Below are positions 7,188 to 14,758 of a DNA stretch of 38,211 bases, piece by piece. The stretch covers positions 1 through 38,211 of the forward strand of contig JANQPG010000045.1 of the NCBI GenBank assembly GCA_028289545.1, in the 5' to 3' direction. This stretch comes from Woeseiaceae bacterium (GTDB taxonomy: Bacteria; Pseudomonadota; Gammaproteobacteria; Steroidobacterales; Woeseiaceae). Below the pieces are notes generated by a model, which was not told where the DNA came from, made no database searches, and saw only the letters and a list, made by a program, of their open reading frames with translations. The translations under genes and the position numbers were made by a program. How positions within the stretch are numbered: the stretch's first letter is position 1; each line of letters starts with the position of its first letter.

Positions 7188-9899
7188 ATGGTCCAGCAGA
7201 AGCGCAAGTCGGCGCAATCCGTTGCTCGTGAAGCGAGCCTCACTCTGAACGTTCGCCGCACGGCCGTCTCGCTCGCCGTGGCTGCAGCGCTCCCGGGAGC
7301 CGTCATGCTCCCGCAGACCGCCTTTGCGCAGGACGACGGCGAGGTGATCGAGGAAGTGGTCGCAACCGGCTATCGCAGCGCGCTGCGCAACGCCATGCTC
7401 ATGAAGCAAGGCAACGACAGCATTGTGGAGGCCGTAACGGCCGAGGATATCGGCAAGCTGCCCGATGCCTCTATTGCGGAATCGCTCGCACGCCTGCCCG
7501 GTCTGACCGCCCAGCGCCTGAACGGCCGCGGCCAGCAGATCAGCGTACGCGGTCTCGGTCCGGACTTTACGACGGCGCTCCTGAACGGTCGCGAGCAGGT
7601 TACGACCGGCGACAACCGCGGCGTCGAGTTCGACCAGTATCCTTCCGAACTCCTGTCCGGCGTTGTGGTGTACAAGACGCCGGACGCTTCGCTGATTGGC
7701 GCGGGCCTGTCCGGAACGGCCAACCTGCAGACCATCCGCCCGCTGACGCACGGCAGCCGCATACTGGCAGGCAGCGCGCGCTACGAGTGGAACGACCTGA
7801 GCGCTGTGCCGGGCTCCAGCGACGACGGTGCTCGCTACTCGCTGACCTACGTCGACCAGTACGCCGACAACACTGTGGGCCTGGCGCTGGGCCTCGCGCA
7901 CATGAGCAACCCGAATCAGGAAGAGCGCTTTGAAGCCTGGGGCTACGCGGACGGGCCGGACGGCTCTAACGTCATCGGCGGCGCCAAACCTTTTGTGCGT
8001 TCCGGCGAACTCGATCGCACCGGCGTCATCGGTACGCTGGAATTCATGCCGAACGAACGCATGACCACCGCGATCGATGTGTTCTATTCCGAGTTCGAAG
8101 AGAACCAGCAGCTCAAGGGTGTCGAAGTTCCGCTGCAGTGGGGCGGCCATCCGCTGTCCGGCGAGACCATTGAAGACGGTCTGGTCACGAGCGGTCAGTA
8201 CAGCGACGTCAACTTCGTCGCACGCAACGACATCCTGCGGCGCGAGTCGGAGCTGCTGTCGGCCGGCTGGAACATCAACTTCGATCTCAGCGAAAACTGG
8301 GTCATGACGGCCGATCTCAGCACCTCACGGGTCGATCGGACGGACACCGATCGCGAGTCCTACTCGGGCACGGGCTACAACGGCAGCGGCGCGACCGGCG
8401 ACACGACGTTCCGCATGACCGACAGCGGCGCCGTGTTCAACTCGTCGCTCGGCTTTGACGATGCGAGTCAGCTCGTACTGACGGACCCGCGCGGTTGGGG
8501 CGGCGGCAACGTGCAGGCCGGCTACCAGAAGATTTTTGATATCGAAGACGAGCTGAATCAGCTTGGCCTTGCGCTCGAGCGGGAGCTGGACGGCGCGATC
8601 AGCAACGTCGAGTTCGGCATGAATATCGCGACACGCGAGAAGGTCAAGGATACGAACGAGGCGCTGCTGAACTTCGGCGGCGCGACCGAAGCCCCGATTC
8701 CCAACAGCACGGGCGTGGCCGATCTTTCGTTTGTCGGTCTGGGCGGGCTGGCGACCTACGATCCGCTCTCGGTCGACTACACGCTGCAGCCGAACTTCAA
8801 CGGCGACATTGCCCTGAAGAGCTGGACGGTTGAGGAGGACGTCAACCTCGCGTACGTGAAACTGGGTGTCGATACCGAGTGGGGCGGCGTTCCGGTGACC
8901 GGCAACTTCGGCGTTCAGGTGATGAACGTCGAGCAGAATTCTTTCGCGGAGAACTCCGACCGGGTGGCCGTCAGCGGCGGCACGGACTGGACCGAGGTCC
9001 TGCCCAGCCTGAACCTCACCTTTGCGTTCCGGAACGACAACTACCTGCGTTTCTCGGTGGCGCGCACCGTGGCGCGGGCGCGCATGGATCAGATGCGTGC
9101 GGCATTCCAGTACAGTTTCAACAACGACAATCGAAACAACACGCAGATCGATGCAAGCCCGTGGAGCGCCGAAGGGGGTAACCCGGAAGTCAAACCCTGG
9201 GTGGCGGACGGTATCGACCTGTCGTACGAGAAGTACTTCGAAGACGGCGCCGGCTACGTATCGGTGGCGGTGTTCTACAAGGACCTCAAAGAGTTCATTA
9301 TCGAGCAGGATCTGCCTTTCGATTTCACGGGTTTCCCGACACCGCCGCCTGGAACCGGGCAGGACCCCACAGTCGGTACCAACCTCGGGTTCTTCAAGGT
9401 CCCTGTCAACGGCCAGGGCGGCGATATTCAGGGTGTGGAACTGGCTGTGCAGTTCTCGGGTGACCTGATCTCGGATGCGATCCGCGACTTCGGCATTGTG
9501 GCGAACTACTCGCACACGACCAGTTCGGTCAAGGCCGACGGCGTGAACGAGATCAAGATCCCGGGCTTGTCGGAGGACGTGGCCAACATCACGGGCTACT
9601 ACGAGAACGAGAATTTCTCGGTACGTGTCAGCAACCGCTATCGTTCCGAGTTCCTCGGCGAGGTGGCGGGCTTCGGCGGCGACCGGAACTTCCGCACGAT
9701 TCAGGATGAGTCGGTGCTCGATGCGCAGATCGGCTATGTCTTCACCGGCCGACTCGAAGGTCTGACCTTGATGCTGCAGGGCTTCAACCTGACCGACGAG
9801 CCGCTCGGATCGTTCGACAACGAAGACGAGCGCTTCGTTCGCGACAATCAGCGCTACGGACGCTCCTACATGGTCGGCGTGTCCTATCGCGTTGAGTAA
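7188..9899 (+). CDS. TonB-dependent outer-membrane receptor, probably for maltodextrins
   Basis: The 903-residue protein is a TonB-dependent receptor of the large carbohydrate-locus type. It has a long signal region (a basic stretch, then AVSLAVAAALPGAVML and a TAFAQDD cleavage area near residue 48). A TonB-box-like EEVVATGY is followed by a plug domain with EDIGKLPDASIAESLARLPG and ISVRGLGPDF, then a beta-barrel ending in GRSYMVGVSYRVE, with the aromatic/acidic terminus common in outer-membrane barrels. I start it at ATG 7188 because a GGGGGG ribosome binding site lies 7 nt upstream; an in-frame extension would run through the operator. There is no SusD-like partner, as is usual outside Bacteroidota. 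The amylolytic neighbours and shared operator point to alpha-glucan oligosaccharides as the ligand. The substrate is inferred; the family is clear. Confidence 0.95.
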   Translation: MVQQKRKSAQSVAREASLTLNVRRTAVSLAVAAALPGAVMLPQTAFAQDDGEVIEEVVATGYRSALRNAMLMKQGNDSIVEAVTAEDIGKLPDASIAESLARLPGLTAQRLNGRGQQISVRGLGPDFTTALLNGREQVTTGDNRGVEFDQYPSELLSGVVVYKTPDASLIGAGLSGTANLQTIRPLTHGSRILAGSARYEWNDLSAVPGSSDDGARYSLTYVDQYADNTVGLALGLAHMSNPNQEERFEAWGYADGPDGSNVIGGAKPFVRSGELDRTGVIGTLEFMPNERMTTAIDVFYSEFEENQQLKGVEVPLQWGGHPLSGETIEDGLVTSGQYSDVNFVARNDILRRESELLSAGWNINFDLSENWVMTADLSTSRVDRTDTDRESYSGTGYNGSGATGDTTFRMTDSGAVFNSSLGFDDASQLVLTDPRGWGGGNVQAGYQKIFDIEDELNQLGLALERELDGAISNVEFGMNIATREKVKDTNEALLNFGGATEAPIPNSTGVADLSFVGLGGLATYDPLSVDYTLQPNFNGDIALKSWTVEEDVNLAYVKLGVDTEWGGVPVTGNFGVQVMNVEQNSFAENSDRVAVSGGTDWTEVLPSLNLTFAFRNDNYLRFSVARTVARARMDQMRAAFQYSFNNDNRNNTQIDASPWSAEGGNPEVKPWVADGIDLSYEKYFEDGAGYVSVAVFYKDLKEFIIEQDLPFDFTGFPTPPPGTGQDPTVGTNLGFFKVPVNGQGGDIQGVELAVQFSGDLISDAIRDFGIVANYSHTTSSVKADGVNEIKIPGLSEDVANITGYYENENFSVRVSNRYRSEFLGEVAGFGGDRNFRTIQDESVLDAQIGYVFTGRLEGLTLMLQGFNLTDEPLGSFDNEDERFVRDNQRYGRSYMVGVSYRVE

Positions 9900-9901
9900 G
9901 A

Positions 9902-9966
9902 TTGCTGATGGCAAAGCGGCTGACCTGAAGGCAGCCGCAGCAATGAGGCCTAATACCCCCAGGCCT
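9902..9966 (+). other. Hairpin-rich trailer after the receptor gene
   Basis: Just after the stop codon the sequence can fold into successive stems: TTGCTG (9902-9907) with CAGCAA (9938-9943) enclosing GCGGCTG (9916-9922) with CAGCCGC (9932-9938), which share one base so not all pairs form at once, then AGGCCT (9946-9951) with AGGCCT (9961-9966). No U-run follows these stems. They may protect the receptor transcript's 3' end from exonucleases, upstream of the true terminator. The pairing is visible; the role is inferred. Confidence 0.4.
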
Positions 9967-9976
9967 TAATCGAACG

Positions 9977-10008
9977 CCCCTGCCGGGTTATGCTCGGCAG
10001 GGGTTTTT
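9977..10008 (+). terminator. Intrinsic terminator between receptor and halogenase
   Basis: A perfect 9-bp stem, CCCCTGCCG (9977-9985) with CGGCAGGGG (9995-10003), encloses a 9-nt loop and is followed directly by TTTTT (10004-10008). This is a textbook rho-independent terminator after the TonB-dependent receptor, only 31 bp before the halogenase-like gene. Downstream expression must therefore come from partial read-through or a promoter inside or after the terminator. Confidence 0.88.
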
Positions 10009-10039
10009 CATTTGGCGGATGCTGGAAGCGGTCTTAAGG

Positions 10040-11548
10040 ATGAAGCGCATACAAAAGGTGGTTGTCGTTGGCGGCGGGACCGCGGGCTGGATGGCTGCCG
10101 CCGTGCTGTCGCGCGCGCTCGGGCCGCTCGCACGCATCGAGCTCGTCGAATCCGAGCAAATTGGCATTGTTGGCGTCGGCGAGGCAACCATTCCGCAGAT
10201 CCACCTGCTGCTGAATCTGCTCGGCATCGACGAGCACAATTTCCTGAAACATACCCAGGGTTCGATCAAGCTCGGGATACAGTTCGTGGACTGGGCGGCA
10301 AAAGGCGACCGCTACATCCACGACTTCGGCCGGCCGGGCAGGGCGCTCGGCATGTTGGGCTTTCATCACTACTGGTTGCGGGCTCAGGCCGAAGGGACCG
10401 GCGAAGCGCTGGCCGAGTATTCGCTGAACGCCGTTGCGGCGGCGGAGAACCGCTACGGGGCAATCGATCCGGCGCCTGATCACTCCGGCATCGTTGGGCT
10501 TGAGCACGCGTTTCATTTCGACGCGTCGCTGGTAGCGCAGTACTTGCGCAAGATCGCCGAGGCCAACGGCGCAGTGCGTACCGAGGGCAAAATTGTCGAT
10601 TTTGCCCTCGAGCCGGAAAACGGTTTCGTGCGCTCGGTGACGCTCGAGTCGGGCGCCCACATCGAGGGCGACCTGTTCATCGACTGTTCGGGTTTTCGCG
10701 GCCTGCTGATCGAGCAGGCGCTGGAAACGGGCTATGACGACTGGACCCACTGGTTGCCCTGCGACCGGGCCATGGCCGTGCCCTGTGAATCCGTCGAGCC
10801 GCTGACACCCTACACGCGTTCGACAGCAAGGACAGCCGGCTGGCAGTGGCGTATCCCGCTGCAGCATCGTATTGGCAACGGGCACGTATATTCGAGCGCC
10901 TACGTATCGGATGATGACGCGGCGCAAACGCTGCTCGACAATCTCGACGGCAAGCCGCTGGCGGAACCCCGACCGCTCCGCTTCACGACGGGCCGCCGAA
11001 AACGATTCTGGAACAGGAACGTGGTTGCGCTCGGGCTGGCCAGCGGATTTCTCGAACCGCTCGAATCGACGAGCATTCACCTTGCGCAATCGGGCCTGAG
11101 TCGGCTGATTGCGCTGTTCCCCGACGCCGAATTCAGCGATACCGTCATCGACGAATACAATCGTCAGTGCGCCTACGAGTTCGAGCGCGTGCGCGATTTT
11201 ATTATTCTCCACTACCACGCCAACGAGCGGACGGACAGCGAGTTCTGGATTGATCGGCGTGAAATGGCCGTGCCGGACACGCTCGCCGAGCGCCTGACGT
11301 TGTTCCGCAATTCCGGCCGCTTCGTCGACGATGCGGAAGACCTGTTCAAGGAGTCGTCATGGCTGCAGGTGATGCTCGGGCAGCGCATACGCCCTGAAAG
11401 CTATCACCCGATGGCCGACGTGCTGAGCCGGGATCAGCTAGAGGAGTTTCTCGGAGGCATCCGCAAGCTGGTCAGGCATCGGGCAACGCAGCTGCCGGAT
11501 CACCGCGCCTACTTGGATACGTACTGTCCCGCGGTTGCCGGTACCTGA
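10040..11548 (+). CDS. Flavin-dependent tryptophan-halogenase-like protein, copy 1
   Basis: The 502-residue protein belongs to the tryptophan halogenase family (PF04820). It opens with an FAD-binding VVVVGGGTAGWMAA, has [10 protein letters not shown], a Lys at residue 77 in SIKLGIQFVDW that falls where PrnA has its catalytic Lys79, CSGFRG, the family's diagnostic WxWxIP motif ([15 protein letters not shown]) and an EPLEST loop near residue 340. All features needed for FADH2-dependent hypohalous-acid chemistry thus appear present. A flavin reductase is not visible nearby. I start at ATG 10040 (MKRIQKV), the usual family N-terminus; ATG 10019 is in frame and possible. Related genes are known beside TonB-receptor sugar loci, and some members halogenate free indoles. 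The true substrate here is unknown. It is clearly paralogous to the protein at 19439-20950. Confidence 0.9.
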   Translation: MKRIQKVVVVGGGTAGWMAAAVLSRALGPLARIELVESEQIGIVGVGEATIPQIHLLLNLLGIDEHNFLKHTQGSIKLGIQFVDWAAKGDRYIHDFGRPGRALGMLGFHHYWLRAQAEGTGEALAEYSLNAVAAAENRYGAIDPAPDHSGIVGLEHAFHFDASLVAQYLRKIAEANGAVRTEGKIVDFALEPENGFVRSVTLESGAHIEGDLFIDCSGFRGLLIEQALETGYDDWTHWLPCDRAMAVPCESVEPLTPYTRSTARTAGWQWRIPLQHRIGNGHVYSSAYVSDDDAAQTLLDNLDGKPLAEPRPLRFTTGRRKRFWNRNVVALGLASGFLEPLESTSIHLAQSGLSRLIALFPDAEFSDTVIDEYNRQCAYEFERVRDFIILHYHANERTDSEFWIDRREMAVPDTLAERLTLFRNSGRFVDDAEDLFKESSWLQVMLGQRIRPESYHPMADVLSRDQLEEFLGGIRKLVRHRATQLPDHRAYLDTYCPAVAGT

Positions 11549-11557
11549 GCGGCCGAG

Positions 11558-11929
11558 TCACTGCATCGAGTGCAGGCCGAACATGTTGCCTTCGGAATCC
11601 TTGGCGTGCGCAACAAAACCGTGTTCGCCGATCGACATCTTGTCGCGCAGTAGCTCACCGCCGGCCTCTCTAACGCGCGCGGCTTCGACGGCGCAGTCTT
11701 CGCAGGCGAAGTAGACGAGCGTGCTGTTGCCGCCGGCTTTCATGCCGGGGACGCGCGCAAGCGCACCCGTGCTGCCCGGCATGCCGTTGTGCGCGGGGAA
11801 CATCCACATGTCGAGGTCGCCGCCGCCCAGCGCCGTGAGTTCGAGCGCCAGTACGGTTTCGTAGAACGTCCTGGCGCGCGCCATGTCGTCCACGTAAATC
11901 TCGAACCAGCCAACCGGATTCATTGCCAT
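11558..11929 (-). CDS. VOC (glyoxalase/bleomycin-resistance fold) protein
   Basis: This 123-residue protein has the single-unit vicinal-oxygen-chelate pattern: GWFEIYVDDMARARTFYETV at the start, a central LVYFACEDCAVEAARVREAGG, and the closing GFVAHAKDSEGNMFGLHSM. Such proteins use a metal held by His/Glu side chains for varied reactions or act in resistance and lactoylglutathione-type chemistry; the substrate cannot be read from sequence. ATG 11929 and ATG 11923 are both possible starts. It lies 69 nt downstream of the GH13-esterase gene on the same strand and converges with halogenase copy 1, with 9 nt between stops. I see no clear link to glucan use, and it may be a passenger gene read from the upstream operon. 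Confidence 0.85.
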   Translation of the reverse strand: MAMNPVGWFEIYVDDMARARTFYETVLALELTALGGGDLDMWMFPAHNGMPGSTGALARVPGMKAGGNSTLVYFACEDCAVEAARVREAGGELLRDKMSIGEHGFVAHAKDSEGNMFGLHSMQ

Positions 11930-11998
11930 CGTCCCAATCCCCTTTCCGTTGCCGTCAGGTCATCGATGCAGGCCGCACGGTGCGGCTTTCGGGAAACC

Positions 11999-14758
11999 TT
12001 AATCCCCGCGCAGCAGAAATTCGAGCGGAATGTGCACCCGTTCGCGCCAGTAGCGCTCCGCGTGACCCGCACCCTCGAACTTGCGCGTAATCCAGCGGTC
12101 GTTTTCCGCAAAGCCGAGTTGCCGGAGTACCTGATCTACCTGTAATTGGAAGATCTCGTATTCGGCGTCGAGTTCGGTCGTGCCGTAATCGAAGTACCAG
12201 CGCCGGTCCTTGAGCTCTTCCATGGAGTCGCGGAGATGATCGAGCATGGCTGCGGTGTGCTCGCTGTCTTCGCCGTTGCCGAACACGGCGGGCCAATGGG
12301 TCGACAGGCAGGCCGCACCGGCAAACAGGTCGGGATACCGCTGCATGGCGTACTTCGAAATCAGCCCGCCCATGCTGGAGCCCATCAGGAACGTGTGGTC
12401 CCTGCCGGGTTTGGTGCGGTAGTTGCGGTCGATGAACGGTTTGAGTTCCGTGGCGATAAAGCGCAGATAGTCGTCGGACAGCGGCGCGCCGCCGATGAAA
12501 CCGTCGATGACCTGTCGCGTCGAGCTGTCGCTCAATTCCCGAACGTAAGCGGGGTGATACTCTCGGCTGCGTCTGGGCGTGTTCCAGATACCGACGACGA
12601 TTGTCTTCCGCACCGAGCCTTCGACCATGAGCGCTTCCAGCGCCTCGTCGATGCCCCAGTCGATGCCCGTGTAGCTGATATCCGGGATGAACAGATTCTG
12701 GCCGTCGTGCGCGTACAGTACGCTGTAAGGCTCGTTGTCCTCGTGGTATCCGGCCGGCAGGAAAACGTCGATGTGGCGGGGCTCGAGATAGGCAGAGCCG
12801 AAGTCGTCATGGCGTTCGATGTCGCGCGGGCCCAGCCTGAGAACCGCGGACTCCAGTGGCGCGAGGGTCAGCCGGACGGCGGCCCTGCCGTTGTCGACGA
12901 GCAGGCGGGCGTCGTTGCCGCCGCCAAGCTGTTCCTCGAGACGGTAACGGCCTTCCTCGAGGTTCCATTGTCTGCGCAGCGGTTCCGGTAGCGTGAGCGT
13001 GAAGTCCTTCGCGACGCCGGCATCGAAGTTGCTGACGACTATCAGGCGCTCGTTCCCGTTCCAGCGCGCAAACGCAAACAGGCGGTCGTCGTAACCGTTT
13101 TCCAGCGCGCGATTGTGGCTGTGCAGTTCGAGGTAATCGCCAAGGAGGGCCGGATTTTCAGCACTGAAGCGCATCAGGCGCTCGTAGAAATCGCGCAGCG
13201 CTTTTTCTTCCGGCGTCGACCGGCCGCCGTCGAAGGCGCCCTCGTTCATGAAGCGCTGGTGTGAAGGTACACCCCAGTAGTCGAAGATCGTCGTGCGCGT
13301 CGGATCGCCGAAGCCGGCATCGCCGTCTCCCGGCTCACCCACGTCCTGTGCAAAATACAACATGGTCGGCGACCGGCTGATGAGTGCGGATACCACCATT
13401 GCGGGTTTGCCTTTTTCGGCGTTGCCTGCAAACCCGTCGCTGGCAATTCGCTGCTCGTCGTGATTCTCGAGGAAGTGCAGCATGTGCTGCTCGATGTCGA
13501 GTACGCTGGCATGTACCCCGGCGAGGTCGTCGGCGCCGGTTTTGCCCTGCATGATCGGTTTTAGCGCGTCGTAAAAGCCGACCTTGTCGTACAGGTAGTC
13601 CATGCGGCCGAGGAACAGGTAGTCCCGGTACAGATCGGGGTTGTACACCTCGGCGAGCAGGAACGCATCCGGCTGCACGGACTTGATGGACGAATTGAGA
13701 TAACTCCAGAACTCGACCGGCACCATTTCGGCCATGTCGTAGCGGAAGCCGTCGACGCCTTTGTCGAGCCAGTAAAGCACAATGTGGCGGAACTTCTTCC
13801 AGCTGTCGGGCACGTCCTTGTCGGCCCAGAACGCAGCATGTTCCTCAGTGGTCCATTCGGCCGCGGAGTCGGGGAGTGTGTCGAACGCGTAGCTGCCGTC
13901 GGGGCGCACCCCGTAGTTCACCTTCACGGTCTCGAACCAGTCGTCGAATCGCGGCTGTGGCGCCCGCGCGCCGTTGCCCGTCCATTTGGCCGGCGATTCG
14001 CCGAACTGGCCGTCGGCCAGCGGGTGCGAATCACCGCCCAGCGGCGCATAGCCGTCGGGGGAGGCGGGCACCCTGAATTGGCTGCCTACGACGTAGTAGA
14101 AGTTGTTGTCTCGGGCCCATTCGACGCTCGTGTCATCGCTGGCTCCAAAGTCCTCGACACCCTCGGGTTTTGCCGTCGACTCGTACGCCCGCGCGACGTG
14201 GTTGGGCACAATATCGATCAACACTTTCATACCGTGCCGGTGAGTTCTCTCTATGAGTGCCTCGAACTCTTCCAGGCGTCGGGCAGGGTTGTCGGCCAGG
14301 TCCGGATTGACGGAATAGTAATCCTTGACGGCGTACGGCGACCCGGCGCGACCTTTCACGACGTCCGGATCGTCGTTCGAGATGCCGTAGGCCGTGTAGT
14401 CGCGAATGACGGCGTGATGCGGTACACCGGTGTACCAGACGTGCGTCGTGCCGAGAGCGCGGATGCTTGTCAGCGCCGCATCATCGAAGTCCGAAAACTT
14501 GCCGACGCCGTTTTCCTCGATCGTACCCCAGGGCCGGTTGTTGCTGACCGTGTTGCCGAACAACCGCGTGAACACCTGATAGACGACGGCTTTTCCGAGC
14601 ATTGCGTCTTCCGTTGTGGCTGCCTCGGCTGAGATATCGCCGGCTGTCGACGGGTTGGTCACGGCTTCACCAGGCTCCACATCGTCGGCAGGCGCGGATG
14701 GCTCAGTACAGCTTGCCAGCGTCATGGCGAGCAGAACGAACGTTACGGTGCGAATCAT
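11999..14758 (-). CDS. Lipoprotein fusion: GH13 alpha-amylase plus C-terminal esterase domain
   Basis: A 919-residue protein with two enzymes. It begins with a lipoprotein signal (MIRTVTFVLLAMTLASC, lipobox LASC, next residue Thr) and a low-complexity linker to about residue 50. A GH13 barrel follows: LIDIVPNHVAR (region I), GFRYDMAEMV (nucleophile Asp341), FLLAEVYNPD (acid/base Glu370), FLENHDEQR (Asp434), then a beta-sheet C-domain to about 640. From about 650 an alpha/beta-hydrolase of the putative esterase/CE1 type begins (RHIDVFLPAGY), with nucleophile Ser795 in FLMGSSMGG and likely catalytic His899 in GAGHAERYW. Both active sites look intact. The start overlaps the GH31 stop by 4 bp (ATGA), so it is the third gene of an operon. 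It probably sits on the outer membrane, cutting alpha-glucan while removing an ester substituent. The domain calls are strong; the ester substrate is unknown. Confidence 0.92.
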   Translation of the reverse strand: MIRTVTFVLLAMTLASCTEPSAPADDVEPGEAVTNPSTAGDISAEAATTEDAMLGKAVVYQVFTRLFGNTVSNNRPWGTIEENGVGKFSDFDDAALTSIRALGTTHVWYTGVPHHAVIRDYTAYGISNDDPDVVKGRAGSPYAVKDYYSVNPDLADNPARRLEEFEALIERTHRHGMKVLIDIVPNHVARAYESTAKPEGVEDFGASDDTSVEWARDNNFYYVVGSQFRVPASPDGYAPLGGDSHPLADGQFGESPAKWTGNGARAPQPRFDDWFETVKVNYGVRPDGSYAFDTLPDSAAEWTTEEHAAFWADKDVPDSWKKFRHIVLYWLDKGVDGFRYDMAEMVPVEFWSYLNSSIKSVQPDAFLLAEVYNPDLYRDYLFLGRMDYLYDKVGFYDALKPIMQGKTGADDLAGVHASVLDIEQHMLHFLENHDEQRIASDGFAGNAEKGKPAMVVSALISRSPTMLYFAQDVGEPGDGDAGFGDPTRTTIFDYWGVPSHQRFMNEGAFDGGRSTPEEKALRDFYERLMRFSAENPALLGDYLELHSHNRALENGYDDRLFAFARWNGNERLIVVSNFDAGVAKDFTLTLPEPLRRQWNLEEGRYRLEEQLGGGNDARLLVDNGRAAVRLTLAPLESAVLRLGPRDIERHDDFGSAYLEPRHIDVFLPAGYHEDNEPYSVLYAHDGQNLFIPDISYTGIDWGIDEALEALMVEGSVRKTIVVGIWNTPRRSREYHPAYVRELSDSSTRQVIDGFIGGAPLSDDYLRFIATELKPFIDRNYRTKPGRDHTFLMGSSMGGLISKYAMQRYPDLFAGAACLSTHWPAVFGNGEDSEHTAAMLDHLRDSMEELKDRRWYFDYGTTELDAEYEIFQLQVDQVLRQLGFAENDRWITRKFEGAGHAERYWRERVHIPLEFLLRGD

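Noticed and set aside
8325..9914. Long minus-strand open frame (529 codons) opposite the TonB receptor
   Set aside because: Antisense to a clear receptor gene; no recognisable motifs, and composition is that of a mirror frame.
11972..11986. GCCGCACGGTGCGGC hairpin after the GH13-esterase gene
   Set aside because: The stem is short with no U-run on the minus-strand transcript, so I do not call it a terminator.
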